DNA from: Brevundimonas vesicularis
GTDB lineage: Bacteria > Pseudomonadota > Alphaproteobacteria > Caulobacterales > Caulobacteraceae
DNA: 64,000 nt
NCBI RefSeq assembly: GCF_027886425.1
Contig: NZ_CP115671.1
Coordinates: 2,418,001-2,482,000 of the forward strand
Direction of reading: 5' to 3'
The position numbers and the translations under genes were made by a program. Of this stretch, positions 51,510 to 60,411 are shown one piece after another (position 1 is the first letter of the stretch; every line of letters starts with the position of its first letter). A model generated the notes under the pieces. That model ran no database searches and was not told the DNA's origin. It saw only the letters and a list, made by a program, of their open reading frames with translations.

Positions 51510-53153
51510 CTAGCGCCTCTGGTCCGCCGTGCGGTCGCGGATGGCGTTGAACTCGGCCGTCGGCTTCCACGCGGGCCAGCTCTCGCTGTCGGCCACCGTC
51601 AGCCCCAGCCGATACAGCAGGTCCAGGTTCTGCAAGGCGGCCGTGAAGTCGTAGTCGGCCCGCCATTCGTCGGTCAGCTTGTGATAATATTTGGCCATCG
51701 CGCCCTCGTAATAGGGCTTGCCCGCCTCGATCCCGCCCTCGACGAAATCGCGGCCTGTCCACGGCATCAGGGCCGGCACCCCGCCGGCCGCGAAGTTGAA
51801 GTGGTCGGAGCGGTAGTAGAAGCCTTCCTCCGGATAGCCATCGCCCGTCACCACCCGTCCCTGCACGGCCGCGAACCGTCCCAGGATATCCTCCAGCTCG
51901 GACTTGCCGACGCCGAACACCGCCACGTCGCGCGTCGCCGGCGTGAAGGGCAGCATGTCGATATTGATGTCCGCCGCCGTCTTGGCCAGCGGATAGACCG
52001 GATCGGCGGCATAGGCCTCCGACCCCAGCAGCCCCTGCTCCTCGGCCGTGACGTGCAGGAAGACCACGGTGCGCTTCGGCGCCGGTCCAGCCTTGAACGC
52101 CCGCGCCATCTCGATCAGACCGGCCGTCCCCGACGCATTGTCCCAGGCGCCGTTGAAGATGTCGTCGCCCTCGGCGTTGGGCGTCCGGGCCTTGCCGACG
52201 TGGTCCCAGTGGGCCGAATAGAAGACATATTCCTCAGGCCACTCGGTGCCGGGAATCTTGGCCAGCAGGTTGTTGGAGTGGATGACTTCGGTCGTCTCGG
52301 CGATATCGACGCTGAGCCGTGCGCCCAGATCGATCGCTCCGCCCAAGGCGGTCATCTTCGCCCGCTCGACGGCGGCTTCCAGGGCCGCGCCGCCGATCGC
52401 TGTCGCCGTAGCCATGTTGATGGAGCCGCTGAAACGCTGGTCCTGCGCGCCCTTGATCGTCATCTGCGGCCGGGTCGCGCCGCCCACGGCGCGACGCCAG
52501 CGGTTGTCCTGGTCCTGAAGCGTGATGACGCCCACGGCTCCCCGCTTCAGCGCCTCCTGGGTCTTGTGCGTGGTCGAGCCGTAGAAGTTGGGATCCTCGC
52601 CCATCACCGTCGGCTGGCCCCGCAGAATGACCACGACCTTGCCGGTCAGGTCCGCATTGCCATAGTCGTCCCAGGTCGAGCCCGAAATGCCGTAACCGGC
52701 GAAGACCAGAGGCGCACCCTCGACTTTTACAATCGGCTCGGCCGACCCGGCGCGCAGGGTGATGTCCGTCCCCGACACCAGCGGGTGCGCCATGCCGTCC
52801 GCCCCGGTCCAGGCCGCCGTCGGCGCCCGCTCGGGCGTGAACCGCACCAGATCGACAGGCTGCAGCCATGATCCGTCGCGCCCGCCCGGCTCCAGTCCCA
52901 TCGCCTCATACTGCGCCTGCAGATAGGCCAGGGTCAGCCGTTCGCCGATCAGCCCGGGGAACCGTCCCTCCAACTCGTCCGACGCCAGATATTTGATGTG
53001 GTCCGACAGGCGCTGGGCGCTGAACTGAGGCGTCGCGGCCGAGGCGACGGCGAAGGCGTCCAGCTTGAGCGCCGGAGATGCGACCGGCGTCGTCGCACAG
53101 GCGGCGAGTGCGAGCGCCGCGAGGGCGATCAGAGGTGGACGGCGATGGATCAT
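51510..53153 (-). CDS. Lipoprotein M28-family aminopeptidase (copy 1)
   Basis: 547 aa. Lipobox MIHRRPPLIALAALALAACATTP (LAAC). A PA-type insert (residues 140-240, with VEGAPLVFAGYGI) precedes the M28 core: SAHWDHVG, GAWDNASGTAGLIEMARAF, VTAEEQGLLGSEAYA, DINIDM and FYYRSDHFNFA, giving the two zinc sites. It probably trims peptides in the envelope. The ATG at 53151-53153 was chosen because it starts the signal. A similar gene (53227-54894) lies next to it in the same direction, 73 bp upstream. Confidence 0.92.
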   Translation of the reverse strand: MIHRRPPLIALAALALAACATTPVASPALKLDAFAVASAATPQFSAQRLSDHIKYLASDELEGRFPGLIGERLTLAYLQAQYEAMGLEPGGRDGSWLQPVDLVRFTPERAPTAAWTGADGMAHPLVSGTDITLRAGSAEPIVKVEGAPLVFAGYGISGSTWDDYGNADLTGKVVVILRGQPTVMGEDPNFYGSTTHKTQEALKRGAVGVITLQDQDNRWRRAVGGATRPQMTIKGAQDQRFSGSINMATATAIGGAALEAAVERAKMTALGGAIDLGARLSVDIAETTEVIHSNNLLAKIPGTEWPEEYVFYSAHWDHVGKARTPNAEGDDIFNGAWDNASGTAGLIEMARAFKAGPAPKRTVVFLHVTAEEQGLLGSEAYAADPVYPLAKTAADINIDMLPFTPATRDVAVFGVGKSELEDILGRFAAVQGRVVTGDGYPEEGFYYRSDHFNFAAGGVPALMPWTGRDFVEGGIEAGKPYYEGAMAKYYHKLTDEWRADYDFTAALQNLDLLYRLGLTVADSESWPAWKPTAEFNAIRDRTADQRR

Positions 53154-53179
53154 TGCATTTACTCGACAAGCGGAATGGC

Positions 53180-53207
53180 AAAAGGGGCGGAGATTCCTCC
53201 CCGCCCC
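53180..53207 (-). terminator. Intrinsic terminator of the 53227-54894 M28 gene
   Basis: On the minus strand GGGGCGG-N10-CCGCCCC followed by TTTT, 20 bp after the stop codon, which separates transcription of the two M28 genes. Confidence 0.8.
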
Positions 53208-53226
53208 ATCTCGATTTGTAAAAAGA

Positions 53227-54894
53227 CTAGCGACGTTCGGAAGCCGTCGTCGCACGCACCGGCGCGAACTCCGAACCCGACTTCCACTGCGGCCAGTCGC
53301 GACCGTTCGCCAGGGCGCGACCGACATCGTAGAAGACGGTCAGGTCCTCGATCATGCCGCTGTAGTCCCAGTCGGCCGACCACTCATCCGCCGCCTGGTG
53401 ATAGCGTTTGGCGCCATATTCCGACCGCGCCGCCTCGCGCGCGGCGATCGGTTCGTCGCGGAATTCGCCACGGCTGCCGGCATAGGCCATCGGCACGCCG
53501 CGCTTGGCCAGCGGGAAGTGGTCCGAGCGGTAATAGGTGCCGGCCGCATTCTCGTAGTCCGGCACCAACGACCGCCCCTGGGGCTGGACCGCCGCCGCCA
53601 GACGCTCGTCGAAGTCCGACTGGCCATATCCGGTGACGCCCAGCCCCGTGACGAGGCCGTATACGTTCATCGAGTCCATGTTGAACCCGCCCACCGTCTT
53701 GGCCAGCGGATAGACCGGGTTCACCGCATAGTATTCCGAACCCAGCAGGCCGCTTTCCTCGCCGGTGAAGCTGATCATCACGATGGAGCGTTCGGTGCGA
53801 GGCGCGCGACCGAACATGCGCGCCAGCTCCAGCAGACCCGCCGTGCCCGAGGCGTTGTCCACAGCCCCATTGAAGATGCGGTCGCCGGTCGCATCCGGCT
53901 CGCCCATGCCGATGTGATCCCAGTGGGCGGTATAGAGGATCGTCTCGTCCGGATGGGTCGTGCCCGGCAGGCGGGCGATGACGTTGTGGCTGGTGACCTG
54001 ATTGGTGGCCACGTCGAACTCGGTCGAGAAGGATGCGCCGGGCAATGCGACGGGCTGGAAGTCGCGGCTGCGCGCCTGGACCTTCAGCGCCTCGAAATCC
54101 AGACCCGCACGGCGGAACAGGTCGACCGCCACGTCACGCTGGATCCAGCCCTCCATCGGCACGCGTTCGGCCGCTGCATTCTGGCGCAGGATGTCGAACT
54201 GCGGCACGCCCCAGGAGTTGGCGACCGTCTGCCAGCCGTAAGACGCCGGCGCCGTCTCGTGCACGATCAGCACGCCCGCCGCGCCTTGTTGGGCCGCCTC
54301 TTCGTACTTGTAGGTCCAGCGGCCGTAGTAGGTCATGGCCTTGCCGCCGAAGGTGTTCAGCGCCGGCTCCTCGAAGTCGGCGTCATTGACCAGCACGACC
54401 AGGATCTTGCCGCGCAGGTCCTGGCCCTTGAAGTCGTTCCATTGCCGCTCGGGCGCATTGATGCCGTAACCGACGAAGACCAGCGGCGCGTCCTTCAGAC
54501 TGACGTGTTCGGCCGGGCGGCGGGTCGAGATGGCGACCTCGCGCCCTTGCGTCATCGGCAGGCTCCAGTCGCCCAGCTTCAGCGAGGCCCGCACATTGGA
54601 CTGGGTGAAGCGGTTCAGGATCACGTCCTGCGTCCACTGGCCGTTCGGCCCGCCCGGCTCGAACCCGGCGGCGGCGTAGCCTTCGCTCAGATAGCGGATG
54701 ACCTTTTCCTCGGCCGGTGTGGCGATGCCCCTGCCCTCGAAACTGTCGTCCGATAGCGTCTTGATGTCCTGCGAGATGCGCGCCGCATCGAACGTCGGGA
54801 CGGTATGAACCGCAGCGGGATTGGACGCCGTGGCGCAGGCGGACAAGGCGGCGCTCGCCAACAACACGGCGGCGAAAGAAGAGACAAGACGCAT
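53227..54894 (-). CDS. Lipoprotein M28-family aminopeptidase (copy 2)
   Basis: 555 aa. Signal MRLVSSFAAVLLASAALSAC (LSAC). PA-like insert with KDAPLVFVGYGINAPERQWNDFKGQDLRGKILVVLVND. M28 core: TAHWDHIG, GAVDNASGTAGLLELARMF, FTGEESGLLGSEYYA, GGFNMDSM and YYRSDHFPLA. All predicted zinc ligands are present. It is a paralog of copy 1, same layout, clearly diverged. The ATG 54892-54894 starts the signal sequence. Confidence 0.92.
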   Translation of the reverse strand: MRLVSSFAAVLLASAALSACATASNPAAVHTVPTFDAARISQDIKTLSDDSFEGRGIATPAEEKVIRYLSEGYAAAGFEPGGPNGQWTQDVILNRFTQSNVRASLKLGDWSLPMTQGREVAISTRRPAEHVSLKDAPLVFVGYGINAPERQWNDFKGQDLRGKILVVLVNDADFEEPALNTFGGKAMTYYGRWTYKYEEAAQQGAAGVLIVHETAPASYGWQTVANSWGVPQFDILRQNAAAERVPMEGWIQRDVAVDLFRRAGLDFEALKVQARSRDFQPVALPGASFSTEFDVATNQVTSHNVIARLPGTTHPDETILYTAHWDHIGMGEPDATGDRIFNGAVDNASGTAGLLELARMFGRAPRTERSIVMISFTGEESGLLGSEYYAVNPVYPLAKTVGGFNMDSMNVYGLVTGLGVTGYGQSDFDERLAAAVQPQGRSLVPDYENAAGTYYRSDHFPLAKRGVPMAYAGSRGEFRDEPIAAREAARSEYGAKRYHQAADEWSADWDYSGMIEDLTVFYDVGRALANGRDWPQWKSGSEFAPVRATTASERR

Positions 54895-54987
54895 GAACTG
54901 AAGGCCCCACAGCCGGAAACGATACGCGACCCTAGGGGGCGAACTTCTCCCTGTCGATGCTGCGTCCCGGACCTTTCGTCGCAAACG

Positions 54988-55018
54988 AAAAAGCCCGCCG
55001 AGGCGAACCTCGGCGGGC
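54988..55018 (-). terminator. Intrinsic terminator of the pet (bc1) operon
   Basis: GCCCGCCGAGG-TTCG-CCTCGGCGGGC (minus strand): perfect 11-bp stem with a tetraloop, followed by TTTTTC. It lies 29 bp after the petC stop. Confidence 0.92.
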
Positions 55019-55046
55019 CTACGATTTCGATCCGGCGGCGATGCCC

Positions 55047-55922
55047 TTAGTGGGCGACGCCCTTCCAGATGCGGCGGTAGGCGACATAGGTGATGCCGGC
55101 GAACAGCAGCAGATAGATCATCACGCCCAGACCGGCCTGCTTGCGCTCGACCATCTTCGGCTCGGACGTCCAGGCGATGAAGGCCGCGACGTCCTTGGCG
55201 TATTGATCGACCGTCTGGGGCGAGCCGTCGTCATAGGTCACTTGACCGTTCTGAAGCGGCGGCGGCATGGCGATGAAGCCGCCGGGCGGAACGTGCTTGT
55301 GGTCGCCCGTCCAGAACGGCGTCAGGTCGCCGGCCATATAGGGGTTGTAGTGCTGGCCGTCGCGGATCTGCAGGCCGGCCGGCGCGGCCTTGTAGCCCGA
55401 CAGCAGCGAATAGATGTAGTTGGCGCCGTCGTGACGGGCCTTGGCCATGACCGATAGGTCGGGCGGCGCGGCGCCGCCATTGCCCGCCGCCGCCGCCGTG
55501 GCGTTGGGATAGGGGGCGCGGAACTTGTCGGCGGGCGTGGCGTCACGCTGGATTGCCTCGCCGGTCTCGCTGTCGATGTCGCCGACCTGGTTTTCCTTGG
55601 CCAGAGCCTTCACGACGGGGTTGTCGTTCGGGTTCGGGTACTTCGGATTCCAGAACGGCCCATGACGGTCGCCCAGGTTCCGATAGTGCATCAGGTTCAT
55701 GCTGTGACAGGCGGCGCAGACCTCGTGATAGACCTTGTAGCCGCGTTGCAGCTGGCCCTGGTCATAGGTGCCGAACGGCCCTTCGAAACTGAATCCGCCC
55801 GAGCGCGGATGGGCCGCAGCGCCCGCCGCCATGGCGGGAGCGGCCGCGCTCAACAGACCCAGCGCAATCGCGGCCGAGGTGATGATCGTCTTGAACGACA
55901 CGGTCTTCATTCCAATCGTCAT
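55047..55922 (-). CDS. petC: Cytochrome c1
   Basis: 291 aa. Signal peptide (ends AAAPAMA), haem c motif CAACH in HEVCAACHSMNLMHYRNLGD, second ligand region PPDLSVMAKARHDGANYIYSLLSGY with GDLTPFWTGDHKHVPPGGFIAMPPPL, and a C-terminal anchor helix (LGVMIYLLLFAGITYVAYRRIWK). It is the membrane-anchored cytochrome of complex III. The ATG at 55920-55922 lies 5 bp after petB, with AAAAGG upstream; an ATG at 55908-55910 is an alternative. Confidence 0.96.
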   Translation of the reverse strand: MTIGMKTVSFKTIITSAAIALGLLSAAAPAMAAGAAAHPRSGGFSFEGPFGTYDQGQLQRGYKVYHEVCAACHSMNLMHYRNLGDRHGPFWNPKYPNPNDNPVVKALAKENQVGDIDSETGEAIQRDATPADKFRAPYPNATAAAAGNGGAAPPDLSVMAKARHDGANYIYSLLSGYKAAPAGLQIRDGQHYNPYMAGDLTPFWTGDHKHVPPGGFIAMPPPLQNGQVTYDDGSPQTVDQYAKDVAAFIAWTSEPKMVERKQAGLGVMIYLLLFAGITYVAYRRIWKGVAH

Positions 55923-55927
55923 GATTT

Positions 55928-57232
55928 TCAGACCTTTTGCTCGACGGCGCCGGCGCCGGTCAGGACCGGCTCGGAGATCGTCGCCGGGATCGGCAGCGGC
56001 TGCTCCTTCAACCCGACCAGCGGCATGATGATCAGGAAGAAGACGAAGTAGTAGAGGGTGAAGACCCGCGTCAGCCACAGGTAGGAGTTCAGATCGCCGT
56101 CGATCAGGGTGAAGGTCTTGAACGACCCGATCACCGGCGCGTCAGGCAGCTGACCACCGCACCAGCCCAGGCCAACGCCCACCACCAGGAAGATGATGAA
56201 GAAGGTCCGCATCGTCGGCCGATAGCGCATCGAGCGCACCTTGGACGTATCCAGCCAGGGCAGGACGAACAGCACGCCGATGGCGCTGAACATCGCCACT
56301 ACGCCGCCGAACTTGTCCGGGATGGCGCGCAGGATCGCGTAGAAGGGCAGCATGTACCACTCGGGCACGATGTGGGCCGGCGTCTGCAGCGGGTTGGCCG
56401 GGATGTAATTGTCGGCGTGGCCCAGAGCGTTCGGCTGATAGAAGACGAAGATGGCGAACAGGATCAGGAACAGGATGATCGCAAAGCCGTCCTTGACCGT
56501 GAAATACGGGTGGAAGGGCAGCGTATCCTTCTTCTCCCGATCCTTCGGGATCAGGATGCCGACCGGGTTGTTCTGACCGGCCGAGTGCAGCGCCCAAAGG
56601 TGCAGCACGACGCAGCCCAGGATGGCGAACGGCAGCAGATAGTGCAGCGAGAAGAAGCGGTTCAGCGTCGCATTGTCGATCGCCGGGCCGCCGCGCAGCC
56701 AGATCAGGATCGGCTCGCCCAGCACCGGGATGGCTCCGATCAGGTTGGTGATGACCTCAGCGCCCCAGAACGACATCTGGCCCCAAGGCAGGACGTAGCC
56801 CAGGAAAGCGGTGGCGATCATCAGGAAGAAGATCACGCAGCCGATGATCCAGATCATCTCGCGCGGCGCCTTGTACGAGCCGTAGTAGAGGCCGCGCAGC
56901 ATGTGCAGATAGACGGCGATGAAGAACATCGACGCGCCGTTGGCGTGGACATAACGGATCAGCCAACCGCCGTTGACGTCGCGCATGATGCGCTCGACCG
57001 AGGCGAAGGCCAGATCGACGTTCGGCGTATAGTGCATAGCCAGGACGATGCCGGTGACGATCTGCGTCATCAGGCACAGGGCCAGGATGCCGCCGAAGGT
57101 CCACCAGTAGTTCAGGTTCCGCGGCGTCGGCAGGGACATGTAGTCCGCGCCGAAACGGATGATCGGCAGCCGGGTGTCCAGCCACTTCTCGACGCCCGTC
57201 TTCGGGACGTAGGTGCTCTCGTGATCGCTCAT
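55928..57232 (-). CDS. petB: Cytochrome b (bc1 complex)
   Basis: 434 aa, eight predicted helices. Haem ligands: IRYVHANGASMFFIAVYLHMLRGLYYGS and LHYLLPFAILGCVVLHLWALHSAGQNNP. The Qo-site motif PEWY is present (IVPEWYMLPFYAIL). It carries the quinol-oxidation and quinone-reduction sites of complex III. Start ATG at 57230-57232, 16 bp after petA; petC follows. Confidence 0.98.
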   Translation of the reverse strand: MSDHESTYVPKTGVEKWLDTRLPIIRFGADYMSLPTPRNLNYWWTFGGILALCLMTQIVTGIVLAMHYTPNVDLAFASVERIMRDVNGGWLIRYVHANGASMFFIAVYLHMLRGLYYGSYKAPREMIWIIGCVIFFLMIATAFLGYVLPWGQMSFWGAEVITNLIGAIPVLGEPILIWLRGGPAIDNATLNRFFSLHYLLPFAILGCVVLHLWALHSAGQNNPVGILIPKDREKKDTLPFHPYFTVKDGFAIILFLILFAIFVFYQPNALGHADNYIPANPLQTPAHIVPEWYMLPFYAILRAIPDKFGGVVAMFSAIGVLFVLPWLDTSKVRSMRYRPTMRTFFIIFLVVGVGLGWCGGQLPDAPVIGSFKTFTLIDGDLNSYLWLTRVFTLYYFVFFLIIMPLVGLKEQPLPIPATISEPVLTGAGAVEQKV

Positions 57233-57248
57233 GATTCCCCCTTGGTCC

Positions 57249-57806
57249 TCAGCCGATCTTGACGCGGGTGTCGGACAGATAATCGTATTCCGGCACCACC
57301 AGGTTCAGGGGCGCCGGCCCCTTACGAATGCGGCCGGAGGCGTCGTAGTGCGAGCCGTGGCAGGGGCAGAACCAGCCGCCGTAATCGCCCGCGCCGAAGG
57401 TCGGCACGCAACCCAGGTGCGTGCACGAACCGATGACGACCAGATATTTCTCGTGACCCGGCTTGGTGCGCTCGGCGTCGGTCTGGGGCTGTTTCAGGTC
57501 CGGGGCGTGATCGTCCGCGATGACCTTCTGCAGCTCGGCCGGGGTGCGATAGCGCACGAACACCGGCTTGCCCTGCCATTTGATGACGACCTGCTGGCCT
57601 TCCTGAACCTTGGTCAGGTCGAACTCGATCGACGCCAGCGCCAGCGTATCGGCCGCCGGATTCATCTGGTTGATCAGCGGCCAGGCGATCATGGCGCCCG
57701 CGCCGACCGCTGCGGCGCCCGCCGCGATGTAGATAAAGTCCCGACGATTGGGATCACCGCCCTCAGGGCTGTGACCGTCTTCCGTATGCACGACCGATTC
57801 GGCCAC
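57249..57806 (-). CDS. petA: Rieske iron-sulfur subunit of bc1
   Basis: 185 aa. N-terminal twin-arginine-type signal/anchor (NRRDFIYIAAGAAAVGAGAMIAW) and the two cluster motifs CTHLGC and CPCHGSHYD of the [2Fe-2S] Rieske domain. The GTG start (57804-57806) is preceded by GAGAGGTGG; the frame further upstream is open but unlike the family. The first gene of the petABC operon. It transfers electrons from quinol to cytochrome c1. Confidence 0.96.
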   Translation of the reverse strand: MAESVVHTEDGHSPEGGDPNRRDFIYIAAGAAAVGAGAMIAWPLINQMNPAADTLALASIEFDLTKVQEGQQVVIKWQGKPVFVRYRTPAELQKVIADDHAPDLKQPQTDAERTKPGHEKYLVVIGSCTHLGCVPTFGAGDYGGWFCPCHGSHYDASGRIRKGPAPLNLVVPEYDYLSDTRVKIG

Positions 57807-58000
57807 GTTTCCACCTCTCGAACGCCGCAGAAGACCCCCAAGGGCGTCCCCAGCCACGGCACGAACCAACAAAAGACGCCGGGAATCCCCGACGGCCCGT
57901 GACTTGCGCCACGTTGGACGCAAGCTGCTGACGTTTCTTGCGAAACGCTCGCAAACAGACCGCGACAAACCCCCTCGCCGCGCGTATGTCAGGCCTTAGA

Positions 58001-58450
58001 ATGCGTCTCGCCCTTTTTCAACCGGACATTCCTCAGAACGTCGGAGCCTGCATCCGATTGTCGGCTTGTTTCGGCGTCGATCTGCATGTGATCGAGCCGA
58101 CGGGCTTCCGTTTCGACGACCGCGCCATGAAGCGCGCCGCCCTCGACTACGGCCCGCTGTCGCACATGACCCGCCACGCCGACTGGGACGCCTTCCAGGC
58201 GGATCGTCCTGCCGGGCGGCTGGTGCTGCTTACGACCAAGGGCGCCACGCCCCTGCCCGATTTCGTCTTCCAGCCTGACGACACTCTGCTGTTCGGCAAG
58301 GAAAGCGCCGGCGCCCCCGACTATGTCCACGCCGCCGCCGACGCGCGTGTCGTCGTACCGCTGCGACCCGACGCCCGCTCGCTGAACCTGTCGGTCACCG
58401 CCGGAATCGCCCTTTGGGAAGGCCTGCGCCAGACGGGCGGGGTCGGGTGA
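58001..58450 (+). CDS. trmL: tRNA (cytidine(34)-2'-O)-methyltransferase
   Basis: 149 aa SPOUT-class enzyme. Signatures: MRLALFQPDIPQNVGACIRLSACFGVDLHVIEPTGFRFDDRAMKRAALDY, DTLLFGKESAGAPDYV and the knot NLSVTAGIALWEGLRQTGG. It 2'-O-methylates the wobble position of tRNA-Leu. ATG 58001 has AGG at 8-bp spacing; an in-frame ATG at 57986 would add five residues. Divergent from petA. Confidence 0.95.
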   Translation: MRLALFQPDIPQNVGACIRLSACFGVDLHVIEPTGFRFDDRAMKRAALDYGPLSHMTRHADWDAFQADRPAGRLVLLTTKGATPLPDFVFQPDDTLLFGKESAGAPDYVHAAADARVVVPLRPDARSLNLSVTAGIALWEGLRQTGGVG

Positions 58451-58536
58451 ACGGCATTTACCTCGTCTGGTAACGCCCTCTACAATCACGAATTGATAAG
58501 CAAGCGCCTCTGAGTTCAGTTTCGGGGCGAAGCACG

Positions 58537-59118
58537 ATGGACACAACTCCCGCCGTGGTGGCGATCATTGTCTTCCTGGTGATCGTCGGGGCTTGGGAAC
58601 TCAGTCGCAAGCGCCCCAAGCGCCGCCACACACATCGTTCCAATCTTGGCACCTTCAGGCCCGAAGCCAAGATCGCTGCTCGACCGCAAGTCGCGACGGC
58701 CCAACTCGACACGGTGATGCGTGCCGCCTTTCAGGCGAGACCTCTGATGTCCCGCGCCGAAGCCTCGGTGTTCTATAATGCCGAACGCGCGATAAAGCGC
58801 CTCGACATCAAGGCGCGAGTGATGGCGCAGGTTTCGCTTGGCGAGATCCTGCGGTCACCAGACGACGACGCCTTTCGCGCTATTAACAGCAAACGCGTCG
58901 ATATTCTGGTCATCTCCCGAACTGGCTGGCCCCTCGCCGCCGTCGAATACCAAGGTGAAGCGCACTACCAGGGCACGGCCTACGCGCGTGACGCCGTTAA
59001 GAAAGCGGCGCTCCAACGCGCCGGGATCGCCTATCTTGAAGTGACGCCCCAACACAGCGCCGAAGATATTGAGCGCGATCTCGCCCGCGTCCTCAAGGGG
59101 CATATGGCGCCCGCTTAA
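58537..59118 (+). CDS. Membrane-anchored DUF2726 (PD-(D/E)XK-like) protein
   Basis: 193 aa. N-terminal transmembrane helix (about residues 5-22, PAVVAIIVFLVIVGAWEL) and basic stretch (KRPKRRHTHR), then DUF2726: MSRAEASVFYNAERAI, ARVMAQVSLGEILRSP, and RVDILVISRTGWPLAAVEYQGEAHY, in which the D and E-x-Q arrangement resembles a PD-(D/E)XK nuclease active site. The domain is related to restriction-endonuclease-like folds, but no member has a firmly known role that I can cite. Its stop overlaps the 3' end of the dipeptidase gene by 4 bp. Confidence 0.8.
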   Translation: MDTTPAVVAIIVFLVIVGAWELSRKRPKRRHTHRSNLGTFRPEAKIAARPQVATAQLDTVMRAAFQARPLMSRAEASVFYNAERAIKRLDIKARVMAQVSLGEILRSPDDDAFRAINSKRVDILVISRTGWPLAAVEYQGEAHYQGTAYARDAVKKAALQRAGIAYLEVTPQHSAEDIERDLARVLKGHMAPA

Positions 59119-60359
59119 GACTCCAGCCGCGCCATCGACGGGCGTTCGCCGGACTTTGACGCGGCCACGGCCTCGACCGCCCGCATGACCCGCAGCAGGT
59201 TCTCGCCGGCGATCTTGCGGATGTCGGCCTCGGTCCAGCCCGCCGCCATCAGGGCTGCCAGGATGCGTGGATAGGCGTCCACCCCGCCCATGCCTTCCGG
59301 CAGGCTGCCGATGCCATCGAAGTCGGCGCCCAGGCCGACATGGTCGATGCCCGCCCCTTCACGCACGTGCTGAATATGCGCCACCACGTCGGCCAGGGTC
59401 GCCTGAGGCGTCGGATTGGCGGCGGTCCAGGCGGTCAGCCCGGCCTCGACCGCGCCGGGATCGCCGGGGTTTAGCGTCTTCAGCCGCGCCTCCTCGCCCG
59501 CCTTGGCCCCGTTCCAGGCCCGCACCGCCTCGGACACGAAACCGGGCGCCAGGTTGATCATCACGATGCCGCCGTCCTGCGGCATCATCCGCAGCACCCG
59601 ATCCGGCACGTTGCGCGGATGATCCGTGACCGCCCGCGCCGACGAGTGGGAGAAGATCACCGGCGCATCGGACACGCGCATGGCGTCTAGCATCGTCTCC
59701 TCGGAGACGTGGCTCAGGTCGACCATCATGCCCAGCCGGTTCATCTCCTTGACCACCGCTTCGCCAAACGGGCTGAGGCCGCCCCATTTCGGCGCGTCCG
59801 TCGCGCTGTCGGCCCAGGTCATGGTCTTGGAATGGGTCAGGGTCATGTAGCGCGCGCCGGCCCGATAGAATTCACGCAGCAGGGCCAGGGAATCGTCGAT
59901 CGAATAGCCGCCCTCCATCCCGATCAGGCTGGCGATCCGCCCCGACTTGAACACCGCATCCACCTCGTCCGCCGTGGTCGCCAAGCCGAAGGTGTCGGGA
60001 TGGGCGGCGATGATGCGTTTGGCCGTATCGATCTGCTCAAAGGTTTCTTCGACCGCCTCCAGCGGCGTCAGGCTGGCGGGCACATAGACGGACCAGAACT
60101 GCCCTCCGACGCCCCCGGCCCGCAGGCGCGCGATATCGGTATGCAGTTTGGTCGACGCCGCCAGATTCTTCGTCATATCAACGGCGTAAACGTCATTTCC
60201 ATATTGCTGTCGCAGCGCCCACGGCAGGTCGTTGTGCCCGTCGATCAGCGGCGTGGTCTTCAGAATCTCCATCACACGCGCCTCATCGGCGTCCTGAGCG
60301 TGGGCCACCCCTTCCAGCGCGAGCGAGGCGACGGCGACGGAGACGAGACGACGGATCAT
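59115..60359 (-). CDS. Exported membrane dipeptidase (M19 family)
   Basis: 414 aa. Signal peptide MIRRLVSVAVASLALEGVAHA. M19 zinc motifs: DGHNDLP (HxD), IGMEGGYS (Glu), VDLSHVSEETMLD, IFSHSSARAV (His) and HVGLGADFDG (Asp). It hydrolyses dipeptides, D-residue dipeptides included for some members. ATG 60357-60359 starts the signal peptide. Divergent from hemF, 52 bp apart. Confidence 0.93.
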   Translation of the reverse strand: MIRRLVSVAVASLALEGVAHAQDADEARVMEILKTTPLIDGHNDLPWALRQQYGNDVYAVDMTKNLAASTKLHTDIARLRAGGVGGQFWSVYVPASLTPLEAVEETFEQIDTAKRIIAAHPDTFGLATTADEVDAVFKSGRIASLIGMEGGYSIDDSLALLREFYRAGARYMTLTHSKTMTWADSATDAPKWGGLSPFGEAVVKEMNRLGMMVDLSHVSEETMLDAMRVSDAPVIFSHSSARAVTDHPRNVPDRVLRMMPQDGGIVMINLAPGFVSEAVRAWNGAKAGEEARLKTLNPGDPGAVEAGLTAWTAANPTPQATLADVVAHIQHVREGAGIDHVGLGADFDGIGSLPEGMGGVDAYPRILAALMAAGWTEADIRKIAGENLLRVMRAVEAVAASKSGERPSMARLES

Positions 60360-60411
60360 GGGCGGGCTTCCTGAAAACGGCAGACGGCCATTAGCGCCCG
60401 CGATTCTGCTT

